A stretch of 56,939 bases of DNA from JAZDFP01 sp043801445 (GCA_043801445.1 JAZDMB010000001.1:1-56939), one strand, 5' to 3'; positions 1 through 8,610 are shown, counted from the first letter of the stretch. The notes: generated by a model not told the origin, from the letters alone. Made by a program: numbers and translations.

Positions 1-2124
1 GAAGCCTCTGCCACAACATCGGCAGCACCAACTACTCCGCCTACTGCACCTTCAGGTCTTATTGCTACCGCAGTATCTGCTTCCCAGATACGTTTAAACT
101 GGACAGATGAATCTACTAATGAAGAATCTTTCGTAATATCACGTTCAGCAACATCCGGTGGCACATATACTCAGATTGCCACGGTTCTTGCCGGTGTAGA
201 GGTTTATACTGATACCGGCCGTGCCGCAAATAGTACTTGGTATTACCAAGTCTGTGCTAAGAACAGTGTCGGTAACAGCGATTCTTCAAACGAAGCATTT
301 GCGACAACACCGGATGCACCGCCGACTGCCCCTTCAACGTTAGTTGCTACCGCAATATCACCAACCAGAATAGATTTAACATGGGCAGATAATTCAAGCA
401 ATGAAACCGGCTTCAAAATTCAACGCTCAACAACGTCAGCAAGTAGCGGCTTTACCGAAATTTATACTCCCGGTGCTGGTATAGAAGCACAGCAGGATAA
501 TAGTGTTGGCTCAGCAACTACTTATTGGTACAAAGTCTGTGCTACTAATGCCGGTGGTGATAGTGCTTATACTACTGCAGCCACTGCAACGACACCAGCC
601 GAGCCGGTTTATAGCATCTCAGGTAGTGTAAGTGGTGGAACAACAGGCCGCATTTATATTGAGGTAAATGGGGAGTACAATAGAGGATATGGAACCAGCA
701 TTGCTGCCGCAGGGGCATATGAAGTCCGCGGACTTACAGGCGGAGGCGCAACTTATACCCTTACTGCATGGCAAGACACTATAGGACAGGGGGTACCAAA
801 TGCCTCTAATTGTACCGGGACCTATAGTAGCACGGTAACTATTGTTGCTGCAAATGCTACAGGTATAAACATCACTTTAAATACACCAGCGGCAGTAACA
901 CCGGTTGCACCTCAAGGTGTTGTTGTCGGTCCGTTAAATGGTTCAGCAATGGTTTTCTTGGATACCCCGAAGGATCCTAATGACAACGAAATAGCATCAT
1001 CTTACAAGATATATTGGAAAGTCGGTTCCCCACCTACCACATCAGTTTATGACGGCGTGCTACCAGTTGTGGCAAATGATAATGATGTCGCTTTTGTCTC
1101 AGGTCTTACAGATGGGAATACTGTCTACTTTGCGGTAACCGCATTAGTAGGAGCCACAGAGAGTGCTTTATCACCCCCCACACCGGCTCTTATCGGTGCG
1201 CCGACCGGCGGTTACTCGGTTTCCGGCACAGTTTCTTACTCTGGTTCACTAACCGGACCTCTATATGTAGGAGTTTATCTGGAGGGCGAGGGCGGCGAGG
1301 AGGGACCCCCAGTTATCACTTGCACACGTATAGCGTCACCGGCAACTAATGGACAGACATTTACTATCACAGGCGTTCCAAACGGGACTTATGGCCTATT
1401 TGCCATTTGTGATATGAATAGTAACGGTGCATGGGATATCGGTGACGTTTCAAATGTAGAGAACGAGGGTGTTCAAATTACAGTGACTACCGCTAATCTC
1501 ACGGGCAAGAATCAGACACTGTCATTAGCAAATGCCATCGCCAACGTAACTACCGACCATTATAAGGATAGTCCACTAACCTACGAGGGTTATAATGTTG
1601 ACATGGAAGTCTATAACGGCAGGAAATTAGTCGTTGCGGTTAATGTAACAGGTCCCGGTCTTAATGGAATAACTGACCTTCGCAAGAGTGAGTGGGAGGG
1701 GTTTAACTATTATCTGAATCGTGAAACCAGCCCGACTGTGGGAGATACCTATACATTTAATGTAACGTATTCAGATGGTACTCCGGGAACTTTAACCGAT
1801 TCAGTTTCTGGCGTGCTTAATTCTTTTGTCGCAAGTATGTCGGTTGATAGCACAATTCCAAGTGTTCCTATATTCAGTTGGACAGCACCGTCTTCACCAC
1901 CAGCCTCATATACTTACAGCCTATATATTAATGGACCAGGGGCATGGTGGTACTATCCGGACAGCGGTACCGGTATGCCGAGTTCACAACTTTCAGTCGT
2001 GTATAATTTTGACGACAATGCCGAGCCATCTGCATTACCTTCCGGCACTTATAATTGGAATATTAGGGTTGAGGATGCTAATGGCAACAGTGCAACACTA
2101 CAGAAAGAATACATAGTGCCGTAA
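1..2124 (+). CDS. Secreted multidomain protein with fibronectin type III domains, 5' truncated by the window edge
   Basis: The frame is open from base 1 to the TAA ending at 2124 (707 residues visible), so the first in-frame ATG at 949 is only an internal Met. The visible N-terminal part holds two fibronectin type III modules of about 100 residues each, with the usual APSxLxATA start, LxWxD strand and YYxVCAxNxxG end. After these come glycine-rich beta modules beginning YSISGSV and YSVSGTV that resemble carboxypeptidase-regulatory-like domains, another FN3-like module, and a C-terminal Ig-like part ending in YIVP. Such proteins are exported and act at the cell surface or outside the cell. No membrane anchor or sorting motif is seen at the C-terminus. 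A strong hairpin terminator follows directly. The signal peptide, if any, lies outside the window. Confidence 0.8.
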   Translation, partial: EASATTSAAPTTPPTAPSGLIATAVSASQIRLNWTDESTNEESFVISRSATSGGTYTQIATVLAGVEVYTDTGRAANSTWYYQVCAKNSVGNSDSSNEAFATTPDAPPTAPSTLVATAISPTRIDLTWADNSSNETGFKIQRSTTSASSGFTEIYTPGAGIEAQQDNSVGSATTYWYKVCATNAGGDSAYTTAATATTPAEPVYSISGSVSGGTTGRIYIEVNGEYNRGYGTSIAAAGAYEVRGLTGGGATYTLTAWQDTIGQGVPNASNCTGTYSSTVTIVAANATGINITLNTPAAVTPVAPQGVVVGPLNGSAMVFLDTPKDPNDNEIASSYKIYWKVGSPPTTSVYDGVLPVVANDNDVAFVSGLTDGNTVYFAVTALVGATESALSPPTPALIGAPTGGYSVSGTVSYSGSLTGPLYVGVYLEGEGGEEGPPVITCTRIASPATNGQTFTITGVPNGTYGLFAICDMNSNGAWDIGDVSNVENEGVQITVTTANLTGKNQTLSLANAIANVTTDHYKDSPLTYEGYNVDMEVYNGRKLVVAVNVTGPGLNGITDLRKSEWEGFNYYLNRETSPTVGDTYTFNVTYSDGTPGTLTDSVSGVLNSFVASMSVDSTIPSVPIFSWTAPSSPPASYTYSLYINGPGAWWYYPDSGTGMPSSQLSVVYNFDDNAEPSALPSGTYNWNIRVEDANGNSATLQKEYIVP

Positions 2125-2147
2125 CTATTGAGGGACTTGCTAAGAGT

Positions 2148-2178
2148 AAAAAGGGGGACATTTGAGTCCCCCTTTTTT
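2148..2178 (+). terminator. Intrinsic terminator after the FN3 protein gene
   Basis: Stem GGGGGAC (2153-2159) pairs with GTCCCCC (2166-2172) across a 6-nt loop and is followed by six T. The five A before the stem would pair with the T run, so the structure may work in both directions. It lies 24 bp after the stop codon. Confidence 0.8.
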
Positions 2179-2290
2179 ATTGGTACGACTGCTACACTGA
2201 ATCTGGACGAATCCGCCAAGATTGCTTCATATATTCTCCTTACTCTATAGTTTTAATAGGTTTATGTTAAAATCAGCCCATTGGCGAAAC

Positions 2291-2365
2291 CGTTCCGCCA
2301 CTTGGCGGAGTCGTTCCGCCACTTAGCGGAGTCGTTCCGCCACTTGGCGGAGTCGTTCCGCTACT
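2291..2365. repeat. 21-bp tandem repeat of a small palindrome, about 3.5 copies
   Basis: Units start at 2291, 2312, 2333 and 2354 (last one partial). Each contains CCGCCACTTGGCGG, a self-complementary hairpin, and the joining sequence GGAGTCGTTCC. Copies differ at one or two bases. Confidence 0.8.
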
Positions 2366-2460
2366 TAGCCCGCATTATTCATAAATAGTGGCATAAATGC
2401 CACCGCTACAGAAGAATATTGTAGCGGTGCGATTTATCGCACATAGTCTTTCTTAAGAGT

Positions 2461-2492
2461 AAAAAGGGGGACATTTGAGTCCTCCTTTTTTT
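2461..2492. terminator. Second copy of the terminator hairpin
   Basis: Same hairpin as at 2148, with one G-T wobble in the stem and seven T. It belongs to a 45-bp direct repeat of the first. On the minus strand it could serve the glnA-guaA operon, which ends 230 bp to the right. Confidence 0.5.
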
Positions 2493-2723
2493 ATTGGTAA
2501 TCTGATAATCTGCAACTATAGTATTCGGTATGAATACAACCGTATTCGGCTGGAATAGAGCTCTCTTCGGCTAACTTGCCTTCACTAACCTTATAACATG
2601 AGATTGTTGACAAAGTGCCCAAAAGTGTCATTGCGAGGAGGCTGTGTCATAATGTAGCGGTGCGATTTACCCCTCCGGGGTTCTTGCTCAGAGAACCAGT
2701 CAGGGTTCGTGGAGTGTGCGTGG

Positions 2724-4280
2724 TTAAACACAGTGAATATATTCAGCGACTAATTTTTTGATTGCTTCTTTCTTACCGAACAACCTATTGCTTAAATCCT
2801 TGTCATTGTAACTCTTGAGTTTCTTTACCAGCCCGTCAATGACAATAGGAGAAAATACACCGTCCTTTTCATAAATTGACCGGTCTTTCAAGAGGTTATC
2901 AGCCGATTCCCAGCAGGATGTCGGTAATCTACCGAGATTTTCCTGAACCTTTTTATACTTGTCAGAGAATATGTTTACATCCACATATAATTTGTCAGAT
3001 AATGTTAGTGCGTTTTTCATCTCCAATCCATACCGGGCAGCTACAGCCAGACCAGCCAGTAATAGATAAATATCAGCCGAGCCGTCAGGTCCACGAAATT
3101 CTACGGTCTGATATTTCACTAATTCCTGCATTTTACTTTCCTGCCCGACCCTGCCTGCAGCAGGCAGGCTGGCGACCCCGGTCAGGCGGGTCTCTTTCGG
3201 ATTGGCATCTTTAGCCATATTCCTTGTATTCAACCATCCTAATGGCACCCGAACTAATACGGAACGATTCCGGTCGCCCCAGCATATATTGGTTGGCGCC
3301 TCCTGATACGGCACTAATCGTAAGTAGGAAACAGGAATAGTATTGCCAAATGCGGTCAGAGATGGAGCCAGACTCAGGTAACCGGCAATAATCTTTCTGG
3401 CTGTATCACTCAGCGCATTTGCCTTAATCATCATATTCTTGTCATTCTTGATAAATCTGGTATGGATATGAAGACCGCTGCCGGCATACCCGACCATTAT
3501 TTTAGGAGCAAAGGTAATAGTTACTCCATACTTATAGCCAATCATCCTCAGTATCCATTTGGCAATAGTAACCTGGTCAGCCGCATCTTCTATGGGCATC
3601 GGGAATAATTCTATCTCGTGCTGTTCCATATCCTGTTTTGCGCCGGGGATATTGCCGACCTCAGAATGGCTGTATTTCATCTTGCCGCCGGTCTGGGCAA
3701 TCAATTGCATTGCCTCAATTCTGATATTCTCCCATTTGCAAAACGGGGCTGAGGTTTGATAGCCGCTTTGCGATTTATTAGGATACAAATACTGTTTACC
3801 AGATAAAACATAATATTCCAATTCCCCCATCGCCTCAAAGGTCAATCCGGTGCGCTCCTTTAATACCTGATGGGCTTTTCTAACGATGTTTTCAGGAGCA
3901 CTCGGCAACGGCGCTCCGTCGCTGGTATAATAAGAGCAGAGTATATCCACTGCGGGAATAACAGAAAAAGGATTTATATAAGCGGTCTTATATCGGGGGA
4001 TAACATATAAGTCGCTTGAACTCGCATCAATATAGGGGAATATACTTGAACCATCCACCCTTTCGCCGGCCGAGAGTAACCTGTCTAATTGTGATTCATT
4101 TCTGATTAAGAAATTAAGGGTCTTTAACTTACCGTCGCCGCCCACATAACGAAAGTTGACCATCTCAATCTTATTTTTCTCTATGAATCTAATCAGGTCT
4201 TTCTTGGTGAAATCCTGGCGCGGTTTGTTCAGATAAGATGATATCTTATCCTGATTTATTAATGTCTGAATGTTTTTCAT
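2724..4280 (-). CDS. glnA: Glutamine synthetase, type I-like
   Basis: Ligates ammonia to glutamate using ATP; cytoplasmic. The 518-residue product has the beta-grasp N-terminus (about residues 30-105), the GERVDGSSI loop, and the catalytic fold with AMGELEYYVL, GSGLHIHTRF (ammonia/ATP site), NICWGDRNRSVLVRVP and VEFRGPDGSADIYL. It is longer than the usual 440-470 residues. Part of the excess, residues about 363-380, is encoded by a GC-rich palindromic element at 3141-3192. The NLYxLPP adenylylation motif is not visible, so control by adenylylation is unlikely. It lies 10 bp after the GMP synthase subunit gene and is probably cotranscribed with it. The family assignment is firm; the subclass is not settled. 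Confidence 0.88.
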   Translation of the reverse strand: MKNIQTLINQDKISSYLNKPRQDFTKKDLIRFIEKNKIEMVNFRYVGGDGKLKTLNFLIRNESQLDRLLSAGERVDGSSIFPYIDASSSDLYVIPRYKTAYINPFSVIPAVDILCSYYTSDGAPLPSAPENIVRKAHQVLKERTGLTFEAMGELEYYVLSGKQYLYPNKSQSGYQTSAPFCKWENIRIEAMQLIAQTGGKMKYSHSEVGNIPGAKQDMEQHEIELFPMPIEDAADQVTIAKWILRMIGYKYGVTITFAPKIMVGYAGSGLHIHTRFIKNDKNMMIKANALSDTARKIIAGYLSLAPSLTAFGNTIPVSYLRLVPYQEAPTNICWGDRNRSVLVRVPLGWLNTRNMAKDANPKETRLTGVASLPAAGRVGQESKMQELVKYQTVEFRGPDGSADIYLLLAGLAVAARYGLEMKNALTLSDKLYVDVNIFSDKYKKVQENLGRLPTSCWESADNLLKDRSIYEKDGVFSPIVIDGLVKKLKSYNDKDLSNRLFGKKEAIKKLVAEYIHCV

Positions 4281-4290
4281 AACTTACTCT

Positions 4291-5223
4291 TTAGATATAC
4301 TCCACTGTGGCCGGAGGTTTGGGAGTCAGGTCATAGCAGACCCGATTAACACCGGATATCTGGAGTATTCTCTCGGTAATGCGATGGAGTTTCTGCCAGG
4401 TTAATTCGGTGACGGTAGCTGTTCTGGCATCAACAGAATTTATGCAACGGACAACGATAATCTGGCCGAATTCCCGTTTGTTATTACGGATGCCCGTAGC
4501 GCGGTCATTCATCAACACTGCAAAATATTGGAATGCGCCTGTATCACATAATTCTTCTTCCACAATAGCAGTGGCTTTGCGGACAGTTTCCAGCTTTTCT
4601 TCGGTCACCTCGCCGATAACACGGGTTGCCAGAGCCGGTCCGGGGAAAGGAATCCGTTGATGTATTATTTCAGGCATTCCTAAATGTTTGGCTACTTCAC
4701 GCACCCCGTCCTTGCGCAGTTCTTTTAAGGGTTCGATAATTTTATAACCGTAACTCTTTTCAGTATCAATCCCTATCTGGGTGAGTATATTATGCTGGCG
4801 TTTGATACCGGCAACGGTTTCTTCGATATCGGTCAGAATAGTTCCGTGGAATAAGAATTTGGCTTTAGATTTCTTTACCAGGTCTGAAAATACCTTTGCA
4901 TAGAAAGTATCGGTAATCGCCTGACGCTTCTCTTCCGGGTCGGTTAAACCTTTAAGCGCCCCTAAAAATTCATTCTTCGCATCAATCAATTCCACTTTAA
5001 CGCCCATTTTCTTAAAGGTATTCACTACTTCTTCAGGTTCGCCCTGCCGCATCAAACCGTTACTCACGAAATAGGTTTTCAGTTGCTCTCCGATTGCCTT
5101 ATGGCCCAGCATGGTTACTACGGAACTATCCACTCCGCCGGAAAGCGCATTAATGGCTATATTATTACCTACAGCCTGTTTGATTTCCTCAACCTGTCCA
5201 TCTATAAATTTATTGTAATCCAT
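4291..5223 (-). CDS. guaA: GMP synthase, stand-alone ATP-pyrophosphatase subunit
   Basis: Adenylylates XMP and converts it to GMP with ammonia from a glutaminase partner or from solution. The 310 residues cover only the PP-loop ATPase (SGGVDSS, residues 28-34) and the C-terminal dimerisation domain (RIPFPGPALATR, end TPKPPATVEYI). Ordinary bacterial GuaA carries an N-terminal class I glutaminase domain of about 190 residues, which is absent here. The start is real: GGAG lies 6 bases before the ATG and no upstream coding continuation is seen. Split GMP synthases are typical of archaea. The glutaminase subunit is not in this window. The glnA gene next downstream makes glutamine, the nitrogen donor, which fits a shared role. 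Confidence 0.92.
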   Translation of the reverse strand: MDYNKFIDGQVEEIKQAVGNNIAINALSGGVDSSVVTMLGHKAIGEQLKTYFVSNGLMRQGEPEEVVNTFKKMGVKVELIDAKNEFLGALKGLTDPEEKRQAITDTFYAKVFSDLVKKSKAKFLFHGTILTDIEETVAGIKRQHNILTQIGIDTEKSYGYKIIEPLKELRKDGVREVAKHLGMPEIIHQRIPFPGPALATRVIGEVTEEKLETVRKATAIVEEELCDTGAFQYFAVLMNDRATGIRNNKREFGQIIVVRCINSVDARTATVTELTWQKLHRITERILQISGVNRVCYDLTPKPPATVEYI

Positions 5224-5594
5224 ATTTTACTCCTTTTTTACTGGCTGTTAGACTTTAGTCGTTACGACCGCAGAGAGTCCCATTAGGGACAGCCAGTTAT
5301 CCCGCCTGTCCCGAATTTATTTCGGGGACAGTATTTGTCGGGACTATGTTTTATTATTTTATAGATAATACCAAAAACTAAATATAAAGCAAGAAAACTT
5401 CGTAACTTCTGCCACGAAGACACAAAGGCACTAAGAAGAAATTAACAGGTTGTTTTCCCTGCCCGCCGTCAGGCAGGTTCGTGTCTTGGTGTCTTGGTGG
5501 CTACTCTTATACTCTCCTATACTATCAAGAAAAAGGTAATCCAATAACCGAAATCTTTTGACTTAGTAATTGCTTAAGCTATAGTATAAAAAAT
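5224..5594. other. Gene-free spacer of 371 bp between divergent operons
   Basis: Holds repeats only: a TGTCCCGAATTTATTTCGGGGACA palindrome region near 5306-5330, then an inverted-repeat element (5411-5501). No convincing promoter was found for either flanking gene, although it must contain both. Confidence 0.6.
5411..5501. repeat. Inverted-repeat element, GCCACGAAGACACAAAGG type
   Basis: The left arm GCCACGAAGACACAAAGGC pairs imperfectly with the right arm GTGTCTTGGTGTCTTGGTGGC. The middle carries CCTGCCCGCCGTCAGGCAGG, another palindrome. The same arm sequence recurs at 9361, 10651, 33054, 39853 and 55562. Confidence 0.75.
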
Positions 5595-6980
5595 ATGACT
5601 AACGATATTTACAAAGGCTACAAAGGCAATGCCAAAGAGAAACTCATCGAGTTCAATGTCAAGGTCTGGAGCGATGTGATTATCAACACGACCAAAGGCG
5701 AATTCAAGGGAATAGTTCTGCCCCGCTCTGAAAGCGGCGATGCCGAACACATCGTTATTAAACTCCATTCCGGTTACAATACCGGCATTAATATAAATTC
5801 AATCACCTCTATCCAGGAGGTCGGCTACAAAGAAGCTATTTACAAGATACCGGAAAAGAAATTTCCGTATGACCCCAAGAAACATAATGTAACGCTCTTA
5901 GGAACCGGCGGGACGATTGCTTCACGGCTTGATTACCGGACGGGCGCGGTTATCCCGGCATTCACGCCGGGTGAACTCTACGGCGCTGTGCCGGAACTGG
6001 CTGATATCTGCAATCTGAAGACTCTGAAACTATTCGGCGTATTCAGCGAGAATATGGGACCCGAGCAGTATATCGCCACGGCACAGGCAATCGGCAATGA
6101 AATAAAAGCAGGTGTGGACGGCATCGTTATCGGACACGGCACGGATACGATGCATCACACCGCGGCTATATTATCATTTATGGTCCAGGAAACACCTGTT
6201 CCGATTGTGATTGTCGGCTCGCAGCGTTCCAGCGACCGGCCTTCCAGCGATGCCGCGCTTAACCTGATAAACGCAGTAACCACTGCGGCTAAGAGCGATA
6301 TGGCTGAAGTCGTGGTCAGTATGTTCGGACCGACCAGCGATAAATATTGCCTGCTCCACCGCGGAACCCGTGTCAGGAAAATGCACTCCAGTTACCGCAG
6401 CACTTTCAGAACCATAGGCGATATCCCGATTGGCTCGGTCTCACCTACCGAATTCAAATTCTTCACCGATGATTACAAAAAGCGCAGGAAAGACCGTAAT
6501 GTCAAGATAGATACTGCCTTCTGCGAAAAGGTCGCCATAGTTTATTATTATCCGAATATGAAGCCCGATATGATTGAGTCGTTGATTGATAACGGCTATG
6601 AGGGAATAGTCATTGCCGGAACCGGATTGGGGCATGTCAATAAACCGCTCTATGCGCCGCTCAAAAAGGCGGTGGATAAAGGTATCACTGTCCTGATGAC
6701 TGTCCAGACACTCTGGGGTTATGTCCAGATGTATGTCTATGACACAGGCAGAGACCTGATGGATCTCGGCATTATTCCCTGCGAGAATATGCTGCCTGAG
6801 GTTGCCTATATGAAACTATGCTGGGTATTGGGGCACACCAAAGAACCGAAGAAAGTAAAAGAAATGATGCTCACTCCGATAGCGCATGAAACAACAGAAC
6901 GCGAACCGCACGACGGTTATCTGATTCTCCAGGGCGGACTGCCGGAGGTGAATGAGTTTGTTTTGAATCATATGAAATGA
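5595..6980 (+). CDS. gatD: GatD-type glutamyl-tRNA(Gln) amidotransferase subunit D (asparaginase fold)
   Basis: In archaea GatD releases ammonia from glutamine for GatE, which amidates Glu-tRNA(Gln). The 461-residue product has the GatD-specific N-terminal barrel (start DIYKGYKGNAK, then GIVLPRSESGDAEHIVIKL, residues 5-60), followed by an L-asparaginase I-type domain. Both catalytic Thr motifs are present: GTGGTIAS (103-110) and GHGTDTMHHTA (180-190), with SQRSSDRPSSDAALN further on. The N-terminal domain separates it from plain asparaginases. No gatE lies nearby; thyX follows after a 174-bp spacer filled by a repeat element. No clear ribosome binding site precedes the ATG. GatD is rare in bacteria, so transfer from archaea or a different use of the domain is possible. 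Confidence 0.88.
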   Translation: MTNDIYKGYKGNAKEKLIEFNVKVWSDVIINTTKGEFKGIVLPRSESGDAEHIVIKLHSGYNTGININSITSIQEVGYKEAIYKIPEKKFPYDPKKHNVTLLGTGGTIASRLDYRTGAVIPAFTPGELYGAVPELADICNLKTLKLFGVFSENMGPEQYIATAQAIGNEIKAGVDGIVIGHGTDTMHHTAAILSFMVQETPVPIVIVGSQRSSDRPSSDAALNLINAVTTAAKSDMAEVVVSMFGPTSDKYCLLHRGTRVRKMHSSYRSTFRTIGDIPIGSVSPTEFKFFTDDYKKRRKDRNVKIDTAFCEKVAIVYYYPNMKPDMIESLIDNGYEGIVIAGTGLGHVNKPLYAPLKKAVDKGITVLMTVQTLWGYVQMYVYDTGRDLMDLGIIPCENMLPEVAYMKLCWVLGHTKEPKKVKEMMLTPIAHETTEREPHDGYLILQGGLPEVNEFVLNHMK

Positions 6981-7010
6981 ACAATAGTAACCGCCATAAA
7001 TTTAATAATG

Positions 7011-7132
7011 GGACACAGATAAACGCAGAGCCCCAACGGGCTACGCAGATTAATATTATAAGGAATTCAGTATCTTGGTCTCATGGTCTCTTTATAGAAA
7101 TTATCAGCGTTAATCTGCGAAAATCAGTGTCC
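7011..7132. repeat. Nested inverted-repeat (MITE-like) element, copy 1
   Basis: Outer arms are GGACACAGATAAACGCAGA and its near-complement ending in CAGTGTCC. An inner pair, TATAAGGAATTCA and CATGGTCTCTTTATA, has the same layout as copies at 7805 and 22692. It has no coding capacity and fills the gatD-thyX gap. Confidence 0.75.
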
Positions 7133-7154
7133 TATTTAACGAAAGGACTATTAA

Positions 7155-7787
7155 GTGAAAGTCGTATTGTTATCCATTACACCCACTGCCGAAAAATTGA
7201 TAGAAAGAGCCGGCAGGACTGCCTACCTGTCAACCCGGAAACAGCGCCAGGGCACAGAAAAGAAATTCATAAGAATGCTGGTCAAAAGCGGCCATCATTC
7301 TGTCCTGGAACACGCTAATGCCACATTCAGAATCAAGGGTATCTCAAGGGCATCCAGCCACCAATTTGTCAGGCATAGATTCTGCTCCTTCACCCAGAAA
7401 TCACAACGTTATGTAGCCGAACACAATTTTGAATACATAGAACCGGCCTCGATTCAGGACAACAAAAAAGCCCATTCCCTTTTCAAGGACTTTATGAACA
7501 GGGCAAAAAACACCTATGTGGAATTACAGAAGTTAAACATCAAAAAAGAAGATGCCAGATTTGTCCTGCCCAATGCGGTGGAAACCGAATTAGTAGTAAC
7601 CGCTAATTTCAGGGAATGGCGTCATATCATTGAAACAAGAGGCAGTCTCAAAGCGCAGTGGGAAATCCGCAAACTCGCCATCACCATCTTGAAAATACTC
7701 ATCAAACACGCTCCGACCGTCTTTAGTGATTATGTCATTGACAAAAAAAGTGATGTCATAAGAAAAGTAAAATCCGAGCCACATTAG
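7155..7787 (+). CDS. thyX: Flavin-dependent thymidylate synthase ThyX
   Basis: Methylates dUMP to dTMP using FAD, NADPH and methylene-tetrahydrofolate. The 210-residue protein has the ThyX signature RHRFCSFTQKSQR (residues 73-85, fitting RHRxxSxxxxSxR) and the C-terminal helix NFREWRHIIETRGS with the conserved Arg and His. Length is normal for the family. The start is GTG at 7155, supported by AAAGGA seven bases upstream. A 633-bp ORF in another frame on the opposite strand is only a shadow. Presence of ThyX suggests that ThyA may be absent, but that cannot be tested here. Confidence 0.95.
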   Translation: MKVVLLSITPTAEKLIERAGRTAYLSTRKQRQGTEKKFIRMLVKSGHHSVLEHANATFRIKGISRASSHQFVRHRFCSFTQKSQRYVAEHNFEYIEPASIQDNKKAHSLFKDFMNRAKNTYVELQKLNIKKEDARFVLPNAVETELVVTANFREWRHIIETRGSLKAQWEIRKLAITILKILIKHAPTVFSDYVIDKKSDVIRKVKSEPH

Positions 7788-7804
7788 AAAGAACCATATA
7801 TTCT

Positions 7805-7933
7805 CACCGCAGAGACGCAGAGAACGCAGAGGAATACTAAATAAATACCTATAAGGAATCCAGGAATTCATGAATAATTCTCTTGTTTTCATGGTCTCCT
7901 TATAAAAATTATCTGTGTTAATCGGTGTAATCG
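7805..7933. repeat. Nested inverted-repeat (MITE-like) element, copy 2
   Basis: Begins CACCGCAGAGACGCAGAG and ends ATCTGTGTTAATCGGTG. The inner arms TATAAGGAATCCAGG and CATGGTCTCCTTATA match copies 1 and 3. A further small palindrome, CATAGTCCATGGCTATG, follows the element at 7942-7958. Confidence 0.75.
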
Positions 7934-7987
7934 TCCGACGCCATAGTCCATGGCTATGGACGACGTCTGTCTGTGGCTTATTATTTC

Positions 7988-8016
7988 TTGACAAACAGCA
8001 AGCACCTTGATATAAT
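7988..8016 (+). promoter_or_regulatory. Consensus sigma-70 promoter of hicBA
   Basis: TTGACA at 7988-7993 and TATAAT at 8011-8016, with an exact 17-bp spacer, 42 bp before hicB. The -10 box sits inside a dyad, GATAT (8009-8013) and ATATC (8026-8030). This could be the operator through which the antitoxin complex shuts off its own gene; that is inference. Confidence 0.88.
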
Positions 8017-8058
8017 ATTATTGCAATATCGCTATTAAGCAGAATAGGAGAACAAGTT

Positions 8059-8259
8059 ATGAAATTATATGTTAAAATAGAACAGGACGAAAAAGGTTAT
8101 TTCGTGGCTGAGGTTCCTGCATTACCGGGCTGTTTTTCTCAGGGCAAAACCAAAGATGATGCAATAAAAAATATTAAGGAAGCCATAGCGGGCTGGCTTG
8201 AAGTAATGGAAGAGAAGGTAAGATTCAATCATAAGAAGGCAGTAGAGGTTACTGTTTAA
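8059..8259 (+). CDS. hicB: HicB-family antitoxin
   Basis: The 66-residue protein is a single HicB partial RNase H-like domain (start KLYVKIEQDEKGYFVAEVP, then LPGCFSQGKTKDDAIKNIKEA). It neutralises the HicA mRNA interferase. There is no C-terminal DNA-binding domain, which is common for short HicBs. AGGAGA lies upstream of the ATG. The TAA stop overlaps the hicA start by one base, so the two are coupled. Order is antitoxin first, the reverse of the E. coli hicAB locus. Confidence 0.93.
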   Translation: MKLYVKIEQDEKGYFVAEVPALPGCFSQGKTKDDAIKNIKEAIAGWLEVMEEKVRFNHKKAVEVTV

Positions 8260-8480
8260 TGCCTGATAAAATAAAACTCTGTTCCGGAGCCGAGGCAGCC
8301 AAGAAATTCCAGCGTCTCGGCTGGTCAATCGCCAGGCAAAAAGGTTCACATCTAATGCTTACTAAAGAGGACTATCTTTATACACTTTCGGTGCCACAAC
8401 ATCGTGAACTCGGACCGGGTATCCTGCGCAAGTTAATCAAACAAGCCGGAATAAGTGTTGAAGAATTTAACTTGTTATAG
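8259..8480 (+). CDS. hicA: HicA-family mRNA interferase toxin
   Basis: A 73-residue dsRBD-like toxin that cuts mRNA at or near ribosomes. It has the family core, a helix (EAAKKFQRLGW) then QKGSHLML, with catalytic His31 in GSH, and the C-terminal LGPGILRKLIKQAGIS helix. All hallmark residues are intact, so it is likely functional. It starts within the stop codon of hicB. Confidence 0.94.
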   Translation: MPDKIKLCSGAEAAKKFQRLGWSIARQKGSHLMLTKEDYLYTLSVPQHRELGPGILRKLIKQAGISVEEFNLL

Positions 8481-8610
8481 AAAAATTAGGCAAATAAATA
8501 TAATCCTTGGTAATTCGGAGGACACCCGCCTACGCCGATAGCTACGGACGGGCAAGCCATACCGAATTAATTGAGCAAGATGTCCACGGGATTGATTAGC
8601 TGATATTGCT

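Larger units (their letters stand above)
2125..2723. other. Gene-free spacer of 599 bp, repeat-rich
   Basis: No credible ORF. It holds two near-identical hairpin terminators that are part of a 45-bp direct repeat (2141-2185 and 2454-2498), a 21-bp tandem repeat between them, and a hairpin with arms CACCGCTAC (2401-2409) and GTAGCGGTG (2421-2429). The motif GTAGCGGTGCGATTTA occurs at about 2421 and again at about 2654. Confidence 0.7.

Noticed and set aside
949..2124. Start of the FN3 protein at ATG 949
   Set aside because: The same frame is open back to base 1 and encodes two complete FN3 modules upstream, so the ATG is internal.
7590..7994. 134-codon minus-strand ORF
   Set aside because: It overlaps the conserved 3' half of thyX and a repeat element; no family features.
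8059..8259. Truncated hicB
   Set aside because: Short, single-domain HicB proteins of 65-75 residues are normal, and the gene has a promoter, a ribosome binding site and coupling to hicA.
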